From NCBI GenBank assembly GCA_900540235.1, contig UQEY01000003.1, forward strand, positions 39,140 through 103,139: a stretch of DNA of 64,000 nucleotides, given 5' to 3'. The stretch's first letter is position 1, and the number at the start of each line of letters is the position of its first letter. The notes beneath the pieces are model-generated. The model worked only from the letters and a program-made list of their open reading frames with translations. It did not search any database and was not told the origin of the DNA. The translations under genes and the position numbers were made by a program. This document shows, one piece after another, positions 57,419 to 64,000 of the stretch. This stretch comes from an uncultured Eubacteriales bacterium (lineage in GTDB: Bacteria > Bacillota > Clostridia > Oscillospirales > Acutalibacteraceae).

Positions 57419-57913
57419 TTATTTTTCTTTAACCGCCGTGTTTTCGCTTCCTTTAAAAACAACAAACTTGTCATAAAGAAATTCGGTAATCATATTGCAT
57501 GCCATTGTGCAACCCAAAACTATGTAGTTAATTGCTGAAATGTCGGCAAATTTTGCGGTGAAATGATTGCCGAGCAGTGTTGAAATAGGAGTAAACACAA
57601 GATAAAATGCAAATACTTTAAGCATGGCAACAGGCACATTGTTTGCCGACTTGAATGTGAATTTACGGTTAAATGTGAAGTTCCATAAAACTGAAAGAAT
57701 AAGTGCAATAAGATACATCGGTCCGTATTCGTTGCTCATAATTTTTGCAAAAGCAGCATTTGTGTTCATAAGATTTTGCAAAGCGGGAAGTTTAATAATA
57801 ACTTCACTCATAAGCGTAAAACTGAGCACTTGAATAATACCTGCGGAGGCAGAAAAAAGCGCAAATTTTATAAATTGCCAAACCCCGCCTTTTGCTTTCT
57901 TTTCTTCACTCAT
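57419..57913 (-). CDS. GtrA-family membrane protein
   Basis: 164 residues with four hydrophobic helices and the family pattern LWNFTFNRKFTFKS (about residues 78-91), and a C-terminal EFLYDKFVVFKG. GtrA proteins are thought to flip or assist transfer of lipid-linked sugars for wall polysaccharide decoration. It stands alone with its own terminator; no glycosyltransferase is adjacent. RBS AAGGAGA. Confidence 0.87.
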   Translation of the reverse strand: MSEEKKAKGGVWQFIKFALFSASAGIIQVLSFTLMSEVIIKLPALQNLMNTNAAFAKIMSNEYGPMYLIALILSVLWNFTFNRKFTFKSANNVPVAMLKVFAFYLVFTPISTLLGNHFTAKFADISAINYIVLGCTMACNMITEFLYDKFVVFKGSENTAVKEK

Positions 57914-57982
57914 AATATGAAATCTCCTTGATTTAATATGCTTTTATTTTAGCACAATAAGAATAGCAATGCAATATGATAT

Positions 57983-58162
57983 AAATTATAGTTTATCTTA
58001 ACATCGGTTTCTCTCCTATCGACGGCGAAGCCGCCACTTCCCTCGTCAGAGGGAAGCAAGAAAACTCGGCTCCATCTGATGAGGGAGCTGTCAACTTTGT
58101 TGACTGAGGGAGAGAAAAACTATAATGTGGCGTAGCCGTCAACCTATTATAAACTATAATTT
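57983..58162. mobile_element. MITE-like element containing a modular hairpin repeat
   Basis: Perfect 14-bp terminal inverted repeats AAATTATAGTTTAT (57983-57996) and ATAAACTATAATTT (58149-58162) enclose the family A unit 58008-58117 (TTTCTCTCC ... GGAGAGAAA with CGGC/GCCG, CTTCCCTC/GAGGGAAG, GCTCC/GGAGC and GTCAAC/GTTGAC hairpins) and a flank with AACTATAATGTGGC. No open reading frame: a non-autonomous element of ~180 bp. The right end overlaps the trmL stop codon. A second copy in the opposite direction begins at 63947. Confidence 0.7.
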
Positions 58163-58661
58163 ACCACTCATATTTTGTAAGCTTACCCTTCTGTGAAAGT
58201 TTTGGGTATCCCCACTGCCTAAGCACTTCGTATGTGCCGACTGCAACTGCGTTTGAAAGGTTGAGGCTTCTTATTATTCCACGCATAGGAAGTCTTACGC
58301 AGGTGTCGTGGTTTGCTTTTAAAAGTTCCTCCGGCAAGCCCTTTGTTTCCTTGCCGAAAACGAGAAATGCTCCGTTTTCATATTCCATATCGGAATGAGC
58401 AATTTCCGCTTTGGTTGAAAAATAGTAAAATTTTGCTCCTTTGTTTTTTTCAAAAAATTCATCTATGCTGTCATAATAGCTTATGTCAAGCTTGTCCCAA
58501 TAGTCAAGCCCTGCTCTTTTAACCTGCTTGTCCGTAATTGTAAAACCCATAGGACCTACAAGATGAAGCCTTGCGCCCGTTGCCGCACAAGTTCTTGCAA
58601 TGTTGCCCGTATTTTGCGGAATTTCAGGCTCAATAAGAGCAATGTTAAGCGAGTGTTCCAT
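58161..58661 (-). CDS. trmL: tRNA (cytidine/uridine-34 2'-O)-methyltransferase TrmL
   Basis: A 166-residue SPOUT (knotted) methyltransferase for the wobble base of certain leucine tRNAs. Family motifs: NIALIEPEIPQNTGNIARTCAA, FLVFGKETKGLPEELL and the C-terminal RLPMRGIIRSLNLSNAVAVGTYE knot. It overlaps nagA by 17 bases. Its stop lies within the terminal inverted repeat of the adjacent MITE-like element, so insertion may have changed its last residues. Confidence 0.94.
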   Translation of the reverse strand: MEHSLNIALIEPEIPQNTGNIARTCAATGARLHLVGPMGFTITDKQVKRAGLDYWDKLDISYYDSIDEFFEKNKGAKFYYFSTKAEIAHSDMEYENGAFLVFGKETKGLPEELLKANHDTCVRLPMRGIIRSLNLSNAVAVGTYEVLRQWGYPKLSQKGKLTKYEW

Positions 58662-59769
58662 TAATATATACCTCTTTAATATCTAAGTTTTCGTTAAGAA
58701 ATACAAAGTCTGCGCATTTGCCGACTGCTATTGAGCCGATATTTTTATCCTCACCGATTGATTTTGCAGGGTTTATTGTACAAGATTTTAGCGCTGTTTT
58801 AAAATCAATACCGAAATCAATAAGATTTTTAAATTCACGGTGAATGTTAGAAATTGAAGCAGCGATAGTGCCGTCTTCAAGTACTGCGTATTTGCCGTTT
58901 TTTTCAACATATACAGCCTGACCGCCGAGCTCAAATTCACCCTCGCCAAGACCTGCGCCACGCATAGAGTCGCTGATAACAACCGCTCTGTCTTCACCCA
59001 AAATTTTAAATGCATTTCTAAGCACGGCAGGGCAAATATGACCGCCGTCACAAATAAGCTCACACATCACTCTTTCGTCGTCAAGCACTGTTCCGACAAT
59101 TCCTGCTTCTCTGTGATTCATAGGTGTCATGGCATTGAAAAGGTGAGTTGCGTGGTTAATGCCGCTTTCAATCGATTTTTTGCACTCTTCTGCATTCGCC
59201 GCCGAGTGACCGATTGAAACATTTGCAAACTTGCTTGCGTGTTTTATAAATTCTTCACTTTCAAATGCTTCCGGTGCGATGGTAATAAGCTTGATGAGAG
59301 AGTTGCTTTTTGTGTAAAGGTCGTCAAATTCTTCAACAGTTCCACCCCTTACATATTCGGCGTTTTGTGCACCCTTTTTACTCATTGCAATAAACGGTCC
59401 TTCAAGGTTAATGCCTGCTATTTTTGAACCGCTTTGAGCCTCTTTTTTATATCCGCTTATGGTTTCAACTATTTTTTTAAGCCTGTCTTTCGGCAAAGTC
59501 ATAGAAGTTGGGCAAAAAGAAGTAACGCCGTGCTTTGCAAGTTCTTCTGCCATTTTTTTAAGCCCGTCTTTGTCGGCGTCAGAAGCGTCACCGCCTGCAC
59601 AGCCGTGAATATGTACATCGATAAAGCCCGGAATAAGTATACATCCGCTCATATCTTTGCCGTCTTTTTCGATTATTCCTATTTGCTTGATTTTGCCGTT
59701 TTCTACTTCAATGTCGCCAAATTCTTTTTCAAAATTTTCGTTATAAAAAGTACAGTTTTTAAAAATCAT
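58645..59769 (-). CDS. nagA: N-acetylglucosamine-6-phosphate deacetylase
   Basis: 374 residues. Amidohydrolase-fold zinc enzyme producing GlcN-6-P and acetate. Motifs: PGFIDVHIHGCAGGD (about residues 46-60), the INLEGPF Glu, the SIGHSAANAEE and HLFNAMTPMNHREAG histidines and the catalytic Asp in VISDSMRGAG. Starts on the last base of the dusB stop. It uses GlcNAc-6-P, linking to the GH20 hexosaminidase at 51762; nagB is not in the window. Confidence 0.95.
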   Translation of the reverse strand: MIFKNCTFYNENFEKEFGDIEVENGKIKQIGIIEKDGKDMSGCILIPGFIDVHIHGCAGGDASDADKDGLKKMAEELAKHGVTSFCPTSMTLPKDRLKKIVETISGYKKEAQSGSKIAGINLEGPFIAMSKKGAQNAEYVRGGTVEEFDDLYTKSNSLIKLITIAPEAFESEEFIKHASKFANVSIGHSAANAEECKKSIESGINHATHLFNAMTPMNHREAGIVGTVLDDERVMCELICDGGHICPAVLRNAFKILGEDRAVVISDSMRGAGLGEGEFELGGQAVYVEKNGKYAVLEDGTIAASISNIHREFKNLIDFGIDFKTALKSCTINPAKSIGEDKNIGSIAVGKCADFVFLNENLDIKEVYINGTLA

Positions 59770-60734
59770 TATTCATTTTCCTTTGCAATTTTATATGCCA
59801 ATTCTTCAAGCTGTTCAAAATGCTCAAAGGTGCTGATTTCTTTTCTTAAAGCCGCACCGCCTCTGATACCTTTTGTGTAATATGCGGCGTGGTGCCTTGC
59901 CTCTCTCATAGCTGTGTATTCGCCTTTGTATTCAATGATTTTTTGAATATGCTTTAGCATAACAACCATTTTTTCGTTAATTCCGACCTCGGGCAAAACT
60001 CTGCATTCGCCGAGATATGCATTGATTTTTCTGAAAATCCATGGGTTCCCGAGAGCACCTCTGCCAATCATAATAGCGTCACAATTTGTTTTTTCAAGCA
60101 TAATTGTCGCACTCTGTTCATCCGTTATGTCACCGTTGCCGATAACGGGAATTGACACGGCTTTTTTAACTTTTGCAATGATGTCGTAGTCAACTTTGCC
60201 CGAGTACATCTGCATCCTCGTTCTGCCGTGAACCGTGATTGCCGAAGCACCGTTTTGCTCTGCAATTTGTGCAAGTTCAACTGCTGTTACACTCTCGTCG
60301 TCCCAGCCTTTTCTTATTTTAACAGTGACAGGAACAGACACGGCTTCACTCACTGCTTTAACAATTTCACCTGCAAGCTTTGGATTTTTCATAAGACTTG
60401 CGCCGCCGCCGTTCATAGCGATTTTAGGAGCAGGGCAACCCATATTTATATCAATGATTTGCGGATGAAAGTCAAGGCATTTGACAGCCGCCTCAGCCAT
60501 AATTTGTGGGTCGTCGCCAAAGATTTGAGCGCCTGCCGGGTTCTCAATCTCGCCGAGAGTTAAAAGCTCGCTGCTTTTTTTGTCACCCATAGTCAAGCCT
60601 TTTGACGAAACCATTTCCGTTACTGTATATCCTGCGCCGAAATTTATGCAAAGCTCTCTGAAAGCTCTGTCGGCAATGCCTGCCATAGGTGCTAAAAATA
60701 TATTGTTTTCAAATTCAATATCTTTAATTTTCAT
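59769..60734 (-). CDS. dusB: tRNA-dihydrouridine synthase
   Basis: A 321-residue FMN-dependent enzyme reducing uridine in the tRNA D-loop. The N-terminal FLAPMAGIADRAFRELC, INMGCPAPKIAMNGGGASL (catalytic Cys), VKIRKGWDDES, ITVHGRTRMQMYSG and IGRGALGNPWIF are the Dus signatures of the DusB type. First gene of the dusB-nagA-trmL minus-strand operon. Family is certain; the B subtype is likely. Confidence 0.94.
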   Translation of the reverse strand: MKIKDIEFENNIFLAPMAGIADRAFRELCINFGAGYTVTEMVSSKGLTMGDKKSSELLTLGEIENPAGAQIFGDDPQIMAEAAVKCLDFHPQIIDINMGCPAPKIAMNGGGASLMKNPKLAGEIVKAVSEAVSVPVTVKIRKGWDDESVTAVELAQIAEQNGASAITVHGRTRMQMYSGKVDYDIIAKVKKAVSIPVIGNGDITDEQSATIMLEKTNCDAIMIGRGALGNPWIFRKINAYLGECRVLPEVGINEKMVVMLKHIQKIIEYKGEYTAMREARHHAAYYTKGIRGGAALRKEISTFEHFEQLEELAYKIAKENE

Positions 60735-60857
60735 AGTATTTACCTTTTATTTTTACTTCTAATTAATATAGCACAAAGAGTGTGTTTTGTAAATGCGCAA
60801 ATTACAGACTGTATTTGAATATTGTAGCGGCAAACAGTGCTCGTAAGTTAAACTTTG

Positions 60858-60886
60858 TTTACTTTTTATTTTATATATGATATAAT
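60858..60886 (+). promoter_or_regulatory. Promoter of polA
   Basis: TTTACT (60858-60863), 17-bp spacer, perfect TATAAT (60881-60886), 32 bases before the start. Weak -35. Confidence 0.6.
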
Positions 60887-60917
60887 ATTATGATTTTAAA
60901 TAAAGGAAAAAGAGAAA

Positions 60918-63518
60918 ATGAAACTTCTTGTTTTGGACGGTAACAGTATCGTCAACCGTGCTTTTTACGGCATTAAACTTTTAACAACCAAAAACGGCGA
61001 ATATACAAATGCTGTTTACGGTTTTTTAAATATTCTTTTGAAGCTTGAGGATATCTGCTCTCCCGACGCCGTTTGCGTTGCTTTTGATGTTCATGCACCC
61101 ACTTTCAGGCATAAGATGTATGATGAATACAAAGCAGGGCGCAAGGGTATGCCGGAGGAACTCAGGGCGCAGATGCCCATACTTAAAGAACTTCTCCATT
61201 CTCTCGGTATCAAAACTATTGAAAAAGAGGGATGGGAAGCGGATGATATTCTCGGTACTCTTGCCGCCGCTTGCAGGAAAAACGGTGACGAATGTTTTAT
61301 TGCAACGGGTGACCGTGATTCGCTCCAACTTGCGTGGGGTGGTACAAAAGTGCTCCTTGCAAGGACTAAAATGGGTCAGGCAGTGACCGATATTTACGAT
61401 GAAAAAGCGATTGACGAGGAATACGGTGTAACTGCGCAGGAACTTATCCAGGTTAAAGCATTGCAGGGTGACAGTTCGGACAATATTCCGGGTGTTGCCG
61501 GTGTCGGCGCTAAAACTGCGCTTGACCTTATTGCCCGTTTCCATAATATTGATTATATTTACGATAATCTCGATGAACTTGAAATTAAACCCGGCGTTAA
61601 AACTAAGCTTGCAAACGATAAGGAAAAAGCGTACCTTTCGCTCAAACTCGGCACAATCAGTACCGAAGCACCGATTGACACCGATATTAGCGCCTATGTT
61701 GTGGCTGACAGAAATGAGCAAAAGGCAGTTTCTCAGTTCGTAAGGCTTGAACTTTTTTCTCTTATTCCAAAATTTAATCTTGACCCCAATAAGGTTGAAG
61801 CAGTTGAAACTGAGGAGAAAAAAGAGAGAAAATTAAGCTTTGAAAGATGCGAAAATCTTACCGATTTGCTTTCAAAACTTAAAGGCGGCAACGCTTATTT
61901 TTACCCTGTTATTGTTGACGGCGGAGTGGGCGATTTGTACTTTTCGTTTGACGATGAAATTATTTGTGCTCCTTATGACAACGAGGAATACGGCAACTTT
62001 GTGAAAGCCTTTTTTGAAGATGAAAGCATAAGCAAATACAGCTTTAATACTAAAGAACTTCACCGACTTGCGTGCAAATTGGGAGTTGACCTTAAAAGCG
62101 TTAAGGGCGACTTAATGCTCAGTGCTTATCTTTTGCGGCCGAGTGACAGCAAGTACGACATTGCTCACCTTTGCCTTGAATATAATGTCAAAATTCCGGA
62201 ATATCTTAACTCTCTCGGCACTAAGGATGAAACGGTTGAACTTGCAAGCGTAATCAAACCTCTTTTTGAAAAGACGGACAAGCTTATTGACGAAGCCGAT
62301 GAAAGAGCGCTTCTTGAAGAAATTGAGCTTCCGCTTTCAAAAGTGCTTGCAAAAATGGAAAGCGTCGGTTTTGAGGTTGACAAAGACGGTATTGAAGCGT
62401 TTGGCAAAATGCTCGGCGAAAGGCTTAATGATTTGACTTCTTCCATTTATGAAAGTGTGGGATATGAGTTTAATATCAATTCGCCAAAACAGCTCGGCGT
62501 TGCGCTTTTTGAAAAGCTTGAACTTCCGTGCAAGAAGAAAACAAAAACAGGCTACTCAACCAATGCCGAAGTGCTTGAAAGTTTGGTAAACGAACATCCT
62601 GCCGTAAGTCAAATACTTGAGTATCGCTCGCTTTCAAAGCTTAAATCAACATACTGTGACGGACTTTTAAAAGTTATAGCAGACGACGGCAGAATTCATA
62701 CAAGGTTTAATCAGGTTGAAACGAGAACGGGCAGAATTTCATCGCTTGAACCTAATCTTCAAAACATTCCTATTAGGACGGAACTCGGCAGTCAAATGCG
62801 AAAATTTTTTATTGCAGGCGAGGGCAAAAAGCTTGTTGATGCCGACTACAGCCAAATTGAACTTCGTGTTCTTTCCGACCTTTCGGGCGATGAAAATATG
62901 ATAAACGCATTTAACAGCGGCGAGGATATTCATACAATCACCGCTTCTCAGGTGTTCAACCTTCCTGTTCAAATGGTAACTCCTCAAATGCGAAGCAGAG
63001 CGAAGGCTGTTAACTTCGGCATTGTTTACGGTATCGGCGCTTTTTCACTTGCTAAGGATATAGGCGTATCAAATAAGGAAGCAAAGCAGTATATCGAAAA
63101 TTATCTTGCTCATTACAGCGGCGTTGACGATTATATGAAAAAGATGATTGACCTTGCCAAAGACAAGGGCTATAGCGAAACTCTGTTTCACAGAAAAAGA
63201 TATTTGCCTGAACTTGCTTCGTCAAATCATATGATGCGTGCTTTCGGCGAAAGAGTGGCAAGGAATATGCCTATTCAGGGTACGGCGGCAGATATTATCA
63301 AAATCGCTATGGTTAAGGTTGATAAAAGGCTCAGCGATGAAAATATGAAATCTCGTCTTATTCTTCAGGTTCACGATGAACTTATTGTTGAAGCGCCTGA
63401 AAACGAAGCGCAAAAGGCACTCGAAATAGTAACCGAAGAAATGGAAAACGCCTGCAAGATGAAAGTGCTTCTTCGTGCAGACGGAAAGATTGGCAACACT
63501 TGGTTTGATGCTCATTAA
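60918..63518 (+). CDS. polA: DNA polymerase I, 3'-5' exonuclease motifs lost
   Basis: 866 residues. The N-terminal 5'-3' nuclease is intact (LVLDGNSIVNRAFYG, YKAGRKGMP, GDSSDNIPGVAGVGAKTA). The middle domain (about 305-460) has the 3'-5' exonuclease fold but none of its catalytic residues: ExoI reads YFYPVIVDGG rather than DTET, and the ExoII Asp is missing in NTKELHRLA. The polymerase domain is complete: motif A LVDADYSQIELRVLS, motif B RSRAKAVNFGIVYGIG and motif C LQVHDELIVEAP. It should fill gaps and remove RNA primers without proofreading, as Bacillus-type Pol I does. RBS AAAGG, and rimI follows two bases after the stop. Confidence 0.96.
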   Translation: MKLLVLDGNSIVNRAFYGIKLLTTKNGEYTNAVYGFLNILLKLEDICSPDAVCVAFDVHAPTFRHKMYDEYKAGRKGMPEELRAQMPILKELLHSLGIKTIEKEGWEADDILGTLAAACRKNGDECFIATGDRDSLQLAWGGTKVLLARTKMGQAVTDIYDEKAIDEEYGVTAQELIQVKALQGDSSDNIPGVAGVGAKTALDLIARFHNIDYIYDNLDELEIKPGVKTKLANDKEKAYLSLKLGTISTEAPIDTDISAYVVADRNEQKAVSQFVRLELFSLIPKFNLDPNKVEAVETEEKKERKLSFERCENLTDLLSKLKGGNAYFYPVIVDGGVGDLYFSFDDEIICAPYDNEEYGNFVKAFFEDESISKYSFNTKELHRLACKLGVDLKSVKGDLMLSAYLLRPSDSKYDIAHLCLEYNVKIPEYLNSLGTKDETVELASVIKPLFEKTDKLIDEADERALLEEIELPLSKVLAKMESVGFEVDKDGIEAFGKMLGERLNDLTSSIYESVGYEFNINSPKQLGVALFEKLELPCKKKTKTGYSTNAEVLESLVNEHPAVSQILEYRSLSKLKSTYCDGLLKVIADDGRIHTRFNQVETRTGRISSLEPNLQNIPIRTELGSQMRKFFIAGEGKKLVDADYSQIELRVLSDLSGDENMINAFNSGEDIHTITASQVFNLPVQMVTPQMRSRAKAVNFGIVYGIGAFSLAKDIGVSNKEAKQYIENYLAHYSGVDDYMKKMIDLAKDKGYSETLFHRKRYLPELASSNHMMRAFGERVARNMPIQGTAADIIKIAMVKVDKRLSDENMKSRLILQVHDELIVEAPENEAQKALEIVTEEMENACKMKVLLRADGKIGNTWFDAH

Positions 63519-63520
63519 TT

Positions 63521-63946
63521 ATGATTAGTATAGAAAAATTAAGTAAAAAATATATTGACGATGTATACAATATCGAATGTGTCTGCTTTTCTCACCCGTG
63601 GAGCAAAGCGGACCTTGAAGCTCAGCTTTCGCTCGATACCTCGCATTTTCTTGTTGCGGTGTGCGGCGAAAAAGCGGTAGGCTATATGGGGCTTCAAATT
63701 TTCTTTGGTGAGGGATATGTAACAAATGTTGCGGTTTTGCCCGATTTCAGACGGCAGGGTATAGCCGAAATGCTTATCGAAAAGCAGCTTGAAAATGATA
63801 TGGATTTCATCTCGCTTGAAGTCAGAAAAAGCAATCTTCCTGCAATAAGTCTTTATAAAAAATTAGGTTTTGAAACCGTCGGCATCCGCCCTCATTTTTA
63901 CACTTCTCCGGATGAAGATGCGGTAATTATGACGAGGGATAAATAA
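63521..63946 (+). CDS. rimI: Ribosomal-protein-alanine N-acetyltransferase RimI
   Basis: 141 residues with GNAT fold: YNIECVCFSHPWSKADLEAQL, TNVAVLPDFRRQGIAEMLIEKQL (acetyl-CoA-binding R/QxxGxG/A) and SLEVRKSNLPAISLYKKLGFETVGIRP. It acetylates the N-terminus of ribosomal protein S18 or similar substrates. The tsaB/tsaD genes that often flank rimI are not here; it follows polA directly. Confidence 0.93.
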   Translation: MISIEKLSKKYIDDVYNIECVCFSHPWSKADLEAQLSLDTSHFLVAVCGEKAVGYMGLQIFFGEGYVTNVAVLPDFRRQGIAEMLIEKQLENDMDFISLEVRKSNLPAISLYKKLGFETVGIRPHFYTSPDEDAVIMTRDK

Positions 63947-64000
63947 TAGTTTATAATCGGTTGACGGCTTTCAGCCACATTATAGTTTTTCTCTCCCTCA
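63947..64000. mobile_element. Second MITE-like copy, cut by window end, opposite direction
   Basis: The bases match the reverse complement of the right end of the element at 57983-58162: the TAGTTTATAAT terminal repeat, GGTTGACGGCT, CACATTATAGTTTTTCTCTC + CCTCA. It begins directly at the rimI stop. Confidence 0.65.

Noticed and set aside
1..64000. tRNA or rRNA genes
   Set aside because: The intergenic regions were scanned by eye for T-loop (TTCGANTC) and acceptor pairings and none was convincing; a dedicated search could still find a missed one.

Overview
The window reads as a chromosomal segment of a low-to-moderate GC, gut-type Firmicute, most likely a Clostridia member near Ruminococcaceae/Oscillospiraceae. 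The evidence is the gene order pyrH-frr-uppS-cdsA-dxr-rseP-ispG-polC and recJ-relA-dtd-MBL-hemZ, the use of PolC, BspA-like leucine-rich-repeat surface proteins with a dockerin-like tail, G+A-rich ribosome binding sites with frequent TTG/GTG starts, and many short palindromic intergenic repeats. The family assignment is inference. No rRNA, tRNA, phage, transposase or CRISPR was seen.

Layout. 1-2.5 kb: the 3' part of a BspA-like surface protein. 2.6-13.0 kb: pyrH, frr, uppS, cdsA, dxr, rseP, ispG and a polC that lacks the usual proofreading exonuclease insert. 13.1-18.0 kb: a histidine operon opening with a HisZ-HisG fusion, then hisD, B, A, I and E, without hisH, hisF or hisC. 18.0-24.8 kb: recJ, relA, dtd, an MBL hydrolase and hemZ. 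24.8-28.5 kb: a coiled-coil protein, a SpoVB/YabM-like flippase, mazG, HU and rqcP. 28.5-30.7 kb: a second, complete BspA-like protein behind a large nested hairpin. 30.7-33.4 kb: an AICAR transformylase, an rRNA methyltransferase and a small Cys protein, separated by modular hairpin repeats. 33.4-36.5 kb: copper resistance (CsoR, CopA with an in-frame C-terminal CopZ domain). 36.8-41.2 kb: an HD phosphohydrolase, a polar amino-acid ABC transporter and a membrane-embedded M28 peptidase. 41.2-44.4 kb: a surface-protein remnant, a ferredoxin-like protein, an SOS-type Y-family polymerase and a P-loop kinase-like protein. 44.4-46.2 kb: an RNA-rich block with a 6S-like RNA, a DUF1292 protein and a ~570-nt structured RNA with its own promoter and terminator. 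46.2-50.0 kb: a two-component system with an HtrA protease. 50.1-57.9 kb: YitT, HAD hydrolase, GH20 hexosaminidase, a second M28 membrane peptidase, preQ1-controlled QueT, an HTH protein of unknown function, a DNA glycosylase and GtrA. 58.0-64.0 kb: dusB-nagA-trmL on the minus strand, then polA and rimI, with two copies of a MITE-like repeat, one cut by the window end.

Functional themes. Isoprenoid and envelope lipid synthesis (uppS, cdsA, dxr, ispG), replication and repair (PolC, Pol I, RecJ, Y-family polymerase, deoxyinosine glycosylase), stress signalling (RelA, two-component/HtrA, CsoR/CopA), and scavenging of amino sugars and peptides (GH20 + NagA; M28 peptidases + amino-acid ABC transporter). 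Neither DNA polymerase in the window carries a recognisable 3'-5' proofreading active site.

The most striking unexplained element is the ~570-nt noncoding transcription unit at 45140-45709. It has a consensus promoter, a stem at the predicted 5' end, long-range stems including a probable pseudoknot, a duplicated 18-nt motif and an intrinsic terminator. Its size and host type resemble the ornate large RNA classes, ROOL in particular, but membership could not be tested here.
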